From an uncultured Eubacteriaceae bacterium (GTDB lineage Bacteria; Bacillota; Clostridia; Eubacteriales; Eubacteriaceae): a stretch of DNA of 64,000 nt. Position numbers and translations under genes: made by a program. The stretch is taken from the NCBI GenBank assembly GCA_945867155.1, contig CAMBHL010000006.1:62001-126000 (forward strand), written 5' to 3'. Position 1 is the stretch's first letter; the number at the start of each line of letters is the position of its first letter. Of the stretch, positions 8,523-16,937 are shown piece by piece. Below the pieces are notes generated by a model. That model had not been told where the DNA came from, made no database searches, and saw only the letters and a program-made list of their open reading frames with translations.

Positions 8523-10009
8523 GACCGCGCCCAGCTTCCCGCGCGCTTCACCGCATCCTGCCACTGTTCGTACAGGGCTTCCCGTTCGGCGTCGGCCATC
8601 TGGGGTTCAAAGACTTTTTCCGCCTGCCACAGGTCCTTGAGTTCGTTCTGGTCTTTCCAGACCCCGCAGCCGAGCCCCGCCAGGTAACAGGCGCCTTTCG
8701 CGGTGGTTTCGATGTCTTTGGGCCGCACAACCCGGCAGTTTAAGATGTCTGCCTGGAACTGCATGAGGAAGTCGTTCTGGGCCGCGCCGCCGTCGACTTT
8801 GAGTTCTTTGAGGGCGATGCCCGAGTGGGCTTCCATGTCTTCGAGAAGGTCTCTGGTCTGATAGGCCATGGATTCCAAAGCCGCCCGGGTGATCTGTTCC
8901 TGGGTCGTGTCGGCGGTGATGCCGATGATCATGCCCCGGGCCTTGGGATCGTAGTACGGCGCGCCGAGACCAGTGAAGGCCGGCACGAAGAAGATCCCGC
9001 CGTTGTCTTTAAGGCTCGCGGCCATCTTTTCCGATTCGCTGGATTTCCCGAAAAATTTCATCTTGTCCCGAAGCCACTGCACCACCTGGCCGGCGATGAG
9101 GATCGACGCCCCCATGGAATAGGACAGATGCCCGTCGATGCCCCAGGCCAACGTCATGAGGCCCGTTTCCGTGCGGGGGGCCTTGTCGCCGGTGAACATC
9201 AGCGGCACGGCCGAGGTGCCGTAGGTGTTCTTCGCGCTGCCTTCTTCAAAGCAGGCCTGGCCGAACAGGGCGGCGGACTGGTCGCCGGCGATCCCGGTGA
9301 TCGGGATTTCAGCCCCAAACCATTTCGGGTCTGCGGTGCCGAAATAGCCCACGGAATCCTTCACTTCCGGCAGGATATCCGCCGGCACGCCCAATGCCTG
9401 AAGCAAAGCGTCGTCCCATTTCCCTTCGTAGGGATTGAAGAGCAGGGTTCTGGCCGCGTTGGAGCAGTCTGTCGCGTGAACCCGCCCGCAAGTCAAATTC
9501 CAGAGGAGCCAGCAGTCGATGTTGCCGAATTTGAGCTTGCCCTGGTTCAGCTTTTCCGCCGCTTCCGGCACGTTATCAAGAATCCATCTGATCTTCGTCC
9601 CCGAATAGGTCGGGTCAAGCACCAGGCCGGTTTTGTGGTTGAACATCGCGTTGTAGCCTTCCTGGCGCAGGCGTTCGACGATGGGCGCCGTCCGGCGGCA
9701 GCCCCACACGATGTCGTGGTACACCGGCTCGCCGGTTTCGCTGTCCCAGAGCACCGTGGTTTCCCGCTGGTTCGTGATGCCGATGGCCTTGATGTCGGCG
9801 CCGGTGATGCCTGCCTTGGCAATCGCATTCTGGGACGTCTTCAATGTCACGTTCCACACGTCGTTCGCGTCCTGTTCCCACCAGCCGGATTTCGGGAAAT
9901 ACTGTTTGTATTCCGCATAATCGATGGCGACCACGTCGCCTCTCTCGTCGTAAACCACACCGCGGGAACCGGTCGTTCCCTGATCCATGACCAAAATGTA
10001 CTGTTTCAT
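8519..10009 (-). CDS. glpK: Glycerol kinase
   Basis: This 496-residue FGGY kinase phosphorylates glycerol to sn-glycerol-3-phosphate. It begins MKQYILVMDQGTTGSRGVVYD with the characteristic DQGTTGSR loop. The glycerol kinase blocks ITNQRETTVLWD and CGRVHATDCSNAARTLLF, and the C-terminal LKVDGGAAQNDFLMQFQADIL, are all present. Length is normal for GlpK. The start at 10009 has GGGGGAGGAAAAA before it. It is first in the operon behind a promoter and a regulated terminator. No glycerol facilitator gene is in this operon. Confidence 0.96.
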   Translation of the reverse strand: MKQYILVMDQGTTGSRGVVYDERGDVVAIDYAEYKQYFPKSGWWEQDANDVWNVTLKTSQNAIAKAGITGADIKAIGITNQRETTVLWDSETGEPVYHDIVWGCRRTAPIVERLRQEGYNAMFNHKTGLVLDPTYSGTKIRWILDNVPEAAEKLNQGKLKFGNIDCWLLWNLTCGRVHATDCSNAARTLLFNPYEGKWDDALLQALGVPADILPEVKDSVGYFGTADPKWFGAEIPITGIAGDQSAALFGQACFEEGSAKNTYGTSAVPLMFTGDKAPRTETGLMTLAWGIDGHLSYSMGASILIAGQVVQWLRDKMKFFGKSSESEKMAASLKDNGGIFFVPAFTGLGAPYYDPKARGMIIGITADTTQEQITRAALESMAYQTRDLLEDMEAHSGIALKELKVDGGAAQNDFLMQFQADILNCRVVRPKDIETTAKGACYLAGLGCGVWKDQNELKDLWQAEKVFEPQMADAEREALYEQWQDAVKRAGSWARS

Positions 10010-10036
10010 TTTTTCCTCCCCCAAGGTCCGATTTGG

Positions 10037-10104
10037 GAAAATAAAAGAGCCCTGCTTAACAAACCGATCCTCCTCTAAGGATCTCGTCTATTAAACAGGA
10101 CTCT
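10037..10104 (-). promoter_or_regulatory. glpK leader terminator, likely GlpP antitermination target
   Basis: On the minus strand an AGAGTCCTGTTTAA arm pairs with TTAAGCAGGGCTCT (wobbles included), enclosing a smaller GATCC/GGATC hairpin, and is followed by TTTTATTTT. It lies between the promoter and glpK, about 30 bases before the start codon. Together with glpP in the operon it fits the known Bacillus-type scheme in which GlpP plus glycerol-3-phosphate lets transcription pass. Confidence 0.8.
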
Positions 10105-10163
10105 GCATTTCCATCCCATTCTCCAATGCGCTATGGCCAAATCGGAATATTTTGTTTGCATTT

Positions 10164-10192
10164 ATTTTAGCATGTCTCGAAAACGATGTCAA
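10164..10192 (-). promoter_or_regulatory. Sigma-A promoter of the glp operon
   Basis: TTGACA (10187-10192) and TAAAAT (10164-10169) on the minus strand are separated by exactly 17 bases. Transcription would start near 10157, giving a leader of about 150 bases that contains the regulated terminator. Confidence 0.8.
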
Positions 10193-10273
10193 GATTATTT
10201 TCCTAGGCTGGTTTAAAGGGGCGCCTAATTTGATGTAAAATCGCTTTGCCGCGCACGCCTTTCTTTCAATCTA

Positions 10274-10282
10274 TGGTATGAT
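10274..10282 (+). promoter_or_regulatory. Extended -10 promoter of secA2
   Basis: TGGTATGAT (extended -10 TG plus TATGAT) ends 6 bases before the secA2 ATG. No -35 hexamer is seen at 17 bases upstream. This would place the transcript start at or within one or two bases of the ATG. Confidence 0.5.
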
Positions 10283-10288
10283 TAAAAT

Positions 10289-12613
10289 ATGAGATACGAA
10301 AAAATAGATGCGATATTCAACCAATTTCATGTCAGCCATTACCGCAGCCAAGTCGAGCAGATTCTCGCCCTCGAATCGGTGTACCACCAACTTGCAAACA
10401 AGGAATTGATGACGGTAACCGAAACGCTGAAACAGAAGCTGAGAGACGGCGCAACTGAGGATGACCTCAAAATTCATGCTTTCGCGCTGATTTGCGAAGC
10501 GGCGAGCCGAGTTCTCGGCATGCGGCCCTTCCCGGTGCAGATTCTCGGCGGCCTCGTTCTCCACGACGGCCAGGTCGCCGAGATGAAGACTGGCGAGGGC
10601 AAAACCCTGGTGGCCATTCTGCCGGCCTATTTAAATGCCCTCTCTGGGCAGGGGGTGTTCATCGTCACCGTCAATGATTATCTGGCAAAGCGCGACGCCG
10701 AACAAATGGGCCGGGTCTTCGCCTTTGCCGGACTTTCAACCGGGCTGATCGTCAGCGGCATGTCGACGGCCGAGCGCAAGGCAGCTTACCAGTGCGACAT
10801 CACCTACGGCACGAGCAGCGAATTCGGCTTCGACTACCTCCGGGACAACATCGCCGCTGATTTAGACGACCAGGTTCAGCCCCGGCGCCATTTCGCAATC
10901 ATCGACGAGGCCGATTCGATTTTGATCGACGAGGCCCGTACACCATTAATCATCTCAGGCGAACAAACGCGGGACGCTGGCGAATACGAGCGGGCGGACC
11001 GGTTCATCAAATCCCTGGATTCAGCGGATTTCGATAAGGACGAGGAAGACAGGGTCATCACCCTGACCGAATCCGGTCTCGCTAAAGCCGAAGCCTTTTA
11101 CCACCTCGACAATTTGGCTGCCGTCGAAAATGCTGCACTGGTCCACGATATCGAAAAAGCCCTCTACGCTAACGGCATGATGGAAAATGGCGTGGACTAC
11201 ATTGTCCAGAACGACAAAGTCGTCATTGTCGATCAGTACACTGGGCGCGTCATGCCCTCTCGTCAATTTGCCGATGGTCTTCATCAAGCCATCGAAGCCA
11301 AGGAAGGGGTCACCATCCAGAGCGAAACGAAAACCCTCGCGACGATTACACTCCAAAATTACTTCAGGCTTTTCGACAAAATCGCCGGCATGACTGGCAC
11401 AGCTCAGACTGTAGCCGAAGAATTCCGCAGCGTCTACCACATGGACGTCCTCTCGATTCCGACCCATTTGCCCGTCCAACGTATCGACAAGCCGGACCAG
11501 ATCTACACCACCGAAAGGGGCAAACTGCGCGCCGTCATCGCTCATGTCAAGGCCTGTCTAAAAAAAGGACAGCCGGTGCTTATCGGCACGGCGTCAGTGA
11601 ACGCATCGGAACGACTCAGTGCGGCCCTCACCCGCGCCGGCATTCCCCACACGGTGCTCAACGCCAAACATCTTGCCGAGGAAGCGGCCATCGTCGCGAA
11701 AGCCGGACAGCGAGGCGCCGTAACCATCTCGACGAACATGGCCGGCCGTGGCACCGACATCAAACTCGGGCCGGGCGTACGGGCGGTCGGCGGCCTCTGC
11801 GTCATCGGAACCGAGCGCCATGAATCCGCACGGGTCGACAATCAGCTCCGCGGCCGCGCTGGCCGTCAAGGCGACCCGGGTGAATCGCAGTTTTACCTCT
11901 CGCTCGAGGACAACTTGCTCAAGATTTACGGTGGCTCGAAGGCTGAAAAGCTCATGACGAAATACGCCGACTATCCGGCGGATACCCCCATTGTCAGCAG
12001 CAGTGCCGCACGCGTGGTAAAACTGGCCCAGGCGATGATCGAAGCCAAAAACGCCGACCAGCGCAAACAGGTGCTTCAATACGACGACATCATCAGCCGC
12101 CAGCGGGACTTAATTTACCGCGAGCGCCAAACCGTCATGGAAAGTGCTGATCTTTCCGACCAAATCGCCGCCATGGCCAGCGACGCTGCTGACGCGATCA
12201 TTGACACCTGTGTACATGACGGCCACAAAATTGATACCCAGCAGTTCATCACAACACTGAAGGTTTACAATATTCCCATTTCCCAGCGTGAACTCGTCCA
12301 GATCCGCGACCTCGACAACCTGCGGGCCGCACTGTTGCGCCAGTTCGACGCCCTTCACAACGCCCATGTTGAGGAATTCGGCGAGACCATTGCGAACAAT
12401 ATGGAACGTCTGGTGCTCCTTCGCGAGGTTGACGCGGCGTGGGTCGACCATCTGACCCTGACGGCGCAGCTGCGCCAGGGCATTGGCCTGCGCGCCTACG
12501 GACAGAACGACCCCATTGTCGAATACGGTCGGGAATCTGCTGATCTATTTGACGAAATGAATCGGCGCATTGTGCTGGAAACGGTCAAATCCCTTGCCAA
12601 TCTGACAAGTTGA
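10289..12613 (+). CDS. secA2: Accessory preprotein translocase ATPase SecA2
   Basis: This 774-residue DEAD-type ATPase drives protein export through SecYEG. Walker A (EMKTGEGKT) is near residue 98, followed by SEFGFDYLRDN, the DEAD box IIDEADSILIDEARTPL near 205, MAGRGTDIKL near 490 and the arginine-finger region QLRGRAGRQGDPGES near 520. It lacks the C-terminal linker and zinc-binding domain of housekeeping SecA (usually 830-900 residues), and the length equals known SecA2 proteins. It is a single gene, with no Asp or SecY2 genes nearby, and faces a large wall-anchored surface protein that is the obvious candidate cargo. There is no Shine-Dalgarno sequence before the ATG. Confidence 0.88.
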   Translation: MRYEKIDAIFNQFHVSHYRSQVEQILALESVYHQLANKELMTVTETLKQKLRDGATEDDLKIHAFALICEAASRVLGMRPFPVQILGGLVLHDGQVAEMKTGEGKTLVAILPAYLNALSGQGVFIVTVNDYLAKRDAEQMGRVFAFAGLSTGLIVSGMSTAERKAAYQCDITYGTSSEFGFDYLRDNIAADLDDQVQPRRHFAIIDEADSILIDEARTPLIISGEQTRDAGEYERADRFIKSLDSADFDKDEEDRVITLTESGLAKAEAFYHLDNLAAVENAALVHDIEKALYANGMMENGVDYIVQNDKVVIVDQYTGRVMPSRQFADGLHQAIEAKEGVTIQSETKTLATITLQNYFRLFDKIAGMTGTAQTVAEEFRSVYHMDVLSIPTHLPVQRIDKPDQIYTTERGKLRAVIAHVKACLKKGQPVLIGTASVNASERLSAALTRAGIPHTVLNAKHLAEEAAIVAKAGQRGAVTISTNMAGRGTDIKLGPGVRAVGGLCVIGTERHESARVDNQLRGRAGRQGDPGESQFYLSLEDNLLKIYGGSKAEKLMTKYADYPADTPIVSSSAARVVKLAQAMIEAKNADQRKQVLQYDDIISRQRDLIYRERQTVMESADLSDQIAAMASDAADAIIDTCVHDGHKIDTQQFITTLKVYNIPISQRELVQIRDLDNLRAALLRQFDALHNAHVEEFGETIANNMERLVLLREVDAAWVDHLTLTAQLRQGIGLRAYGQNDPIVEYGRESADLFDEMNRRIVLETVKSLANLTS

Positions 12614-12666
12614 TATCTGACAGGGCAGCCCTATTTTTAGAAAGCTCCTGTTTTTTTCACAATCAA

Positions 12667-12714
12667 AAAGAACTGCCGCACTAAGTTTGACGCTCTTGTG
12701 CGGCAGTTCTTTTA
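12667..12714. terminator. Bidirectional terminator between secA2 and the surface protein gene
   Basis: A 14-bp perfect stem (AAGAACTGCCGCAC and its complement) with a 16-base loop has T-rich sequence on both sides, suiting the two convergent genes. Confidence 0.88.
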
Positions 12715-12738
12715 TTAAAATGAAATAGATTATTAATT

Positions 12739-15700
12739 TTACGCGTCTTCGCGGCGGCGTTTGAGAGCCAAAGTTAAACCGGCGATGGCGGCGAGGAGCG
12801 CGACAGTTTCGGCACCGGCTGCGGTGGTGTCTCCGGTCTTCGGCGAGGCGGACGCATTGCCCTTAGCCGATTTCACTACAGCCGCATCGCGATTGCCTGT
12901 GTCTGCCGCATTAACGGCTTTCATCGCGGCGAGGAGGCGAGCCACGTCGCCGTCCGGCAACATTGCCCTGGCACTCGCGGAGAGGGCCTGATAGCGACGA
13001 TAGACGTTCAGAATCCCGGCGCGGTCTTTGGCACTCGGGTGCTTCGGCAGGGCGTTGATCATGGTGTCAACTTTCTGGGCCGCGTCGTGGTCGGCCTGTG
13101 CTTTTTCGAGGTTCTGGATGGCCTTTTCGGCGGCGTTTAATTTCGCCGGGTCAACCTGAGCTTTGGCGTCGTCAGTCAGTGCGTCGTAGGCGGCACGGGC
13201 GTCCTTTACAGCGTCCTTATCCTTCAAGGTGATCTGATCCGGCAGGGCGGCGATGGCGTCGTTGACGGCGTCTGCGGTCGCTTTGTCTGCAGCTTTCACG
13301 GCGGCGATGATTTTATTCTGCGCATCTTCCCCGACGTAATTTTTCTGCCGATCAGTCAGTTTGTTGTAGGCATCTGCTGCTTTATACACATCCTTTGCAT
13401 TATCTGCCGTGATTGTATCTGGAAGATTATTGATCTGATCTGCAACCGCTTTTGCAGGATCCTTATCTTTCTGAATCAATACAAGGTCTGCAATTTTCTG
13501 TCTGGCCTGATCTAACTTGTTCGCATCTTCTTTATTAATAAGAGATTGTGTGTCTTTGGTCATGCTGTCATAGATTTTCGCTAAAGTATCCACACTGTCT
13601 TTATCATTTAAGGTCAAGTTGTTGGTTTCTGGCAAAGCTTTGATGTGAGCACTAACAGTATCTGCCAGATTAGCTTTGCTGAGATTTAACAGGATTAAGA
13701 GCTGCTGTTCTTTCTGTTCAGCCGTTAACTTATTATTTTCAGCATCTTTTTCTTTGTTGTCCTTGGCGGTTTGATTAGAAGCCGCATCCGCTTTTTCCTG
13801 ATCAGCTTTTGTTTTCGTATTTTCAGCATCTTTAAGCGCTGCTGCTGCATTATTAAGGCTCTTTTCCTTTGCGGTCACATCAGCCTGAGCATCTTTTGCT
13901 TTCTGATCTGCTTTTTTCTGTTCAGTTTGTGCTGTGGTTAACGCTTCATTAGCTTTTGCCTGTTTAGTTTTAGCGTCAGACAGTGCCTTTTGTGCAGATT
14001 CATTTTCAGCTTTTGCCTGATCGACAACTTTCTGCTGCGCTTGGATCGCTTTAGCCAAGTTCTGTTCTGCTTCAAGGGCTTTATTGTAGTCACCCTGTGC
14101 GCTTTCAGTATTAGCTTTCGCTTCATTCAACTTAGACTGAGCGTCGGAAAGTTTCTTTGCTGCTTCGTCTGCTTTCGTCTGAGCATCTGTTACAGTAGAG
14201 GCCAGAGCATCAACCTTTGCCTGTGCGTCTTTAACCGCCTGGTCAGCTTTGGTCTTTGCATCCTGTGCCTTTGTTAAAGCGTCTTTCGCATCCGAAAGCT
14301 TCTGCTTGATGTCTTTCATGTAATTCTGAAAGGCTTCTTTTACTTTGCCAACGGTGGTAATTTCGGCTGTTGCTGTTTTAGGAATGGTACACATTTCCAT
14401 AGCAGACGTGTAAGCATAATGGTCTTCATTTGGGTTAAAGGCAATCCCGTAGTTATTGTCGGTTCCTTCCGCACTGTAGTTAATCGAATTATCATCGACA
14501 AAGCCAATACCCATTACCTTAAAGGTATCACTCTTGATGGCACCGTAGTGACCGCATCCGCCTCTTTCATCCCAGATTTCTTTTAATTTAGCAGGATCAT
14601 TTTTGTATTTTTCATTTAATTCGTGAGTTTCTTTTTCATAATCATACCATCCATAAACTGGGTCAGCTTCGCCTTTATCGTTATACCAGCCCCACGCTAA
14701 GTTTTCACCGCCAAATCTAGCATGCGCATAAGTATTATTGTCAGTATAACAAGGCGCAGGCTGTGCAATTTTATCCATATCTTTTACGGCTTCTCCCAAG
14801 GTGACGCCAAGATCATTGCCCAATGAATCGTAAAGTTCTGTTTTGCTTTCTTCTTCTGTTGGTGTTTTAGGATTTGATGTATAAAGAGACAGATAATTAT
14901 CTAAGACAACACGATTCCCATTTTTATCATAAGTTTCTGGGTATCCTTGCCCGTATAGTCCTGATGCCCAGTGGTCATAAATGCCAAATTCATTACCTAA
15001 AACAGACTGATATGCGGAATTGAAGATTGAATCAAAGAGAACGGAGTAATCGACTTGATAAGGATCTTTCCCTTCTTTTGCACGGTCAGCATTGACTTCT
15101 TCCATAAAAGCGATATCTTTTTCAATGTTGTCGGCACTAAATGCACTCTTAAGTGCGGCTTGGAAATGAGTGTTATTTAAGACATCCCATTTGGAGATGT
15201 AGCGATAAGAGTCAGTTGAATTTTCATAAGGAATATTTGTCATGATTGATGTGTCATGCACAATTCCTGTCGTTCTTGCACGTTCCATGATGGAATCAAC
15301 TGATACATCTGGTGCTGTATGAGATTCAATAAATTTCTGACCGGCATTATCATAAATATTTTTTGCCTGTTCGTATGTACTATTGGCAGTGGCAAGATCA
15401 TCTTCTGCCTGTTTTGCCACCTTCTGAGCATCCTCTAAGGCTTTCTTAGCATCAGACTGATTTGTCTTCGCTGCATCTAAGTCAGTATTCGCTTTATCTG
15501 AAACATCTTTAGCCGTATTGTAAGCCGACTGTGCTGCATTTTCTTTTTCCTGCGCTGCTTTTAACGCCTGTGCTGCCTTTTCAACTTGTGATCCAGTATT
15601 TAAAGCGTCTAAATCAGACTGTGCTTTAAGCAGATCGTTATATTTAGCATCGGCTGTTTTCTGTGCATTGATGACCGCCTGAGCAGCTTCGTCATAGGTT

Positions 15701-16617
15701 TTCTGTGCATCAGCAACTTTAGCGTCAGCTGCTGCTTTGTCCGTAACTGTTCCAGAAGCAGCCTGCTTAGCATCTGCCAGAGCTTTTTCAGCAGCGTCTT
15801 TTTTATCTTTAGCGACTTTTACTGCATTTTTTGCATCATCCGATGCTTTGTTGGCTGTTGCCACACGATCTTTCGCTGCTTTCTGTTCAGCTTTCGCCTG
15901 ATCTAATGCCTTTTGCGCGTTTTCAGTGTCTTTTTTGGCATTGTCATAATTCTTCTGTGCCGTATCAACATTTGATTTGGCGTTATTGTAATCTGCCTGA
16001 GCATCTTCTGTGATCTGCTTTGCCTGCGTTAAGTCAGATTTAGCATCATCTGCTTTCTGATTTGCGGTAGTTGAAGCTTCCTGTTTGGCGGACGCTTCAG
16101 TCTTGGCTTTCTGAACCGCTTCATATTTTTCACCAAGAGTATTGGCTGCTTTTGCAGATGGAGCGGTTGTCTTTGACGCAGATGTATCGTTACCGGAAGT
16201 CTTGACTGTATCCGAACTTGAAACTGCTGCTTTGCTTGCTGTATTGTTCGCCGCTTTAGCAGTGGTATTCCCATTTGATACCGCTGTATTATCCTGAGAA
16301 GTGGTCTGAGCTGCAGAGGAAGCGGCGGGTTTGGTCTGCGCCGCTGTATTTGCATTGCCAGCGCTTGTCTGTGTAGACTGGGCGATCGATTCTGAGGTTT
16401 TCGGCTGCGCGACGTTTGAGCCGCTAGTCGCTATACCCCCCCCTGTATCAACCGTTTGGGTCGAGACGTCAGCCGCGTCCGCCGACGGCGCCTGGGCGTT
16501 AACCGCCACCTGACCACCAGCTAAAGTCGCTGCCGCTAGTGTCAAACTGACTGCTGTACGTTTTAACGTCTGTTTAGAAGTTCTTTTTTCGCTTTTCAAT
16601 TTGAATTTCCTTTCCAT
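12739..16617 (-). CDS. Large wall-anchored CAP-domain surface protein with coiled coils
   Basis: The protein is about 1292 residues from the ATG at 16617. A basic signal peptide ends near AQA at 43. A low-complexity Ser/Thr/Ala stretch runs to about 130, and long Lys/Ala/Asp-rich coiled coils to about 430. A CAP/SCP-like domain (about 440-745) contains EVNADRAKEGKDPYQVDYS, GGENLAWGW and WYDYEKETHE. More coiled coil runs to about 1000, then four helical modules of about 60 residues, each with an ALP...L.DKD...A..AYDALT pattern. The end is a sortase signal: SPKTG, a hydrophobic helix and KRRRED. It is probably an adhesin or matrix-binding stalk. The start is uncertain: the ATG lacks a clear ribosome site, and a TTG three codons upstream is possible. 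Confidence 0.85.
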   Translation of the reverse strand: MERKFKLKSEKRTSKQTLKRTAVSLTLAAATLAGGQVAVNAQAPSADAADVSTQTVDTGGGIATSGSNVAQPKTSESIAQSTQTSAGNANTAAQTKPAASSAAQTTSQDNTAVSNGNTTAKAANNTASKAAVSSSDTVKTSGNDTSASKTTAPSAKAANTLGEKYEAVQKAKTEASAKQEASTTANQKADDAKSDLTQAKQITEDAQADYNNAKSNVDTAQKNYDNAKKDTENAQKALDQAKAEQKAAKDRVATANKASDDAKNAVKVAKDKKDAAEKALADAKQAASGTVTDKAAADAKVADAQKTYDEAAQAVINAQKTADAKYNDLLKAQSDLDALNTGSQVEKAAQALKAAQEKENAAQSAYNTAKDVSDKANTDLDAAKTNQSDAKKALEDAQKVAKQAEDDLATANSTYEQAKNIYDNAGQKFIESHTAPDVSVDSIMERARTTGIVHDTSIMTNIPYENSTDSYRYISKWDVLNNTHFQAALKSAFSADNIEKDIAFMEEVNADRAKEGKDPYQVDYSVLFDSIFNSAYQSVLGNEFGIYDHWASGLYGQGYPETYDKNGNRVVLDNYLSLYTSNPKTPTEEESKTELYDSLGNDLGVTLGEAVKDMDKIAQPAPCYTDNNTYAHARFGGENLAWGWYNDKGEADPVYGWYDYEKETHELNEKYKNDPAKLKEIWDERGGCGHYGAIKSDTFKVMGIGFVDDNSINYSAEGTDNNYGIAFNPNEDHYAYTSAMEMCTIPKTATAEITTVGKVKEAFQNYMKDIKQKLSDAKDALTKAQDAKTKADQAVKDAQAKVDALASTVTDAQTKADEAAKKLSDAQSKLNEAKANTESAQGDYNKALEAEQNLAKAIQAQQKVVDQAKAENESAQKALSDAKTKQAKANEALTTAQTEQKKADQKAKDAQADVTAKEKSLNNAAAALKDAENTKTKADQEKADAASNQTAKDNKEKDAENNKLTAEQKEQQLLILLNLSKANLADTVSAHIKALPETNNLTLNDKDSVDTLAKIYDSMTKDTQSLINKEDANKLDQARQKIADLVLIQKDKDPAKAVADQINNLPDTITADNAKDVYKAADAYNKLTDRQKNYVGEDAQNKIIAAVKAADKATADAVNDAIAALPDQITLKDKDAVKDARAAYDALTDDAKAQVDPAKLNAAEKAIQNLEKAQADHDAAQKVDTMINALPKHPSAKDRAGILNVYRRYQALSASARAMLPDGDVARLLAAMKAVNAADTGNRDAAVVKSAKGNASASPKTGDTTAAGAETVALLAAIAGLTLALKRRREDA

Positions 16618-16863
16618 TTTGATCAAGTCGAACGCATTTCTTTTCCGTAATAAACTACGTCCTCCGTAGAGATCAGAAAAATAATTAAGTTACTTTTTTA
16701 TTTAAGCAACTCTTAAATTCATTATAAAATTTTGTCACCTTACTTTCAAGATATATCGTAAATATTTGTGTCAAATAGAATATAAAGTTATTTATTATGA
16801 TAACAAATACCTACTTTCTTAAATAAATATCTTTTTTTCTGATGTTTTTTCCCTGCTCGTCAA

Positions 16864-16894
16864 ATAAAAAAAGCCTGCTCAAATGAGCAGACTT
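16864..16894 (-). terminator. Terminator of the purF-dapF-dapL operon
   Basis: Minus-strand GTCTGCTC pairs with GAGCAGGC around a 4-base loop, followed by a TTTTTTT run, 45 bases after the dapL stop. The remaining interval to the surface gene (16618-16863) is very AT-rich and must hold that gene's promoter, but I see no convincing hexamer pair and no gene there. Confidence 0.85.
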
Positions 16895-16937
16895 CTTTGA
16901 ATATAATTTTTTTATTTGATATTGATCCTTTAGCCAA

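Noticed and set aside
13300-16400. Repeated DNA that could be taken for a tandem-repeat array or CRISPR
   Set aside because: The repetition follows coiled-coil Lys/Ala/Asp codons with irregular units inside one open frame; there are no spacers.
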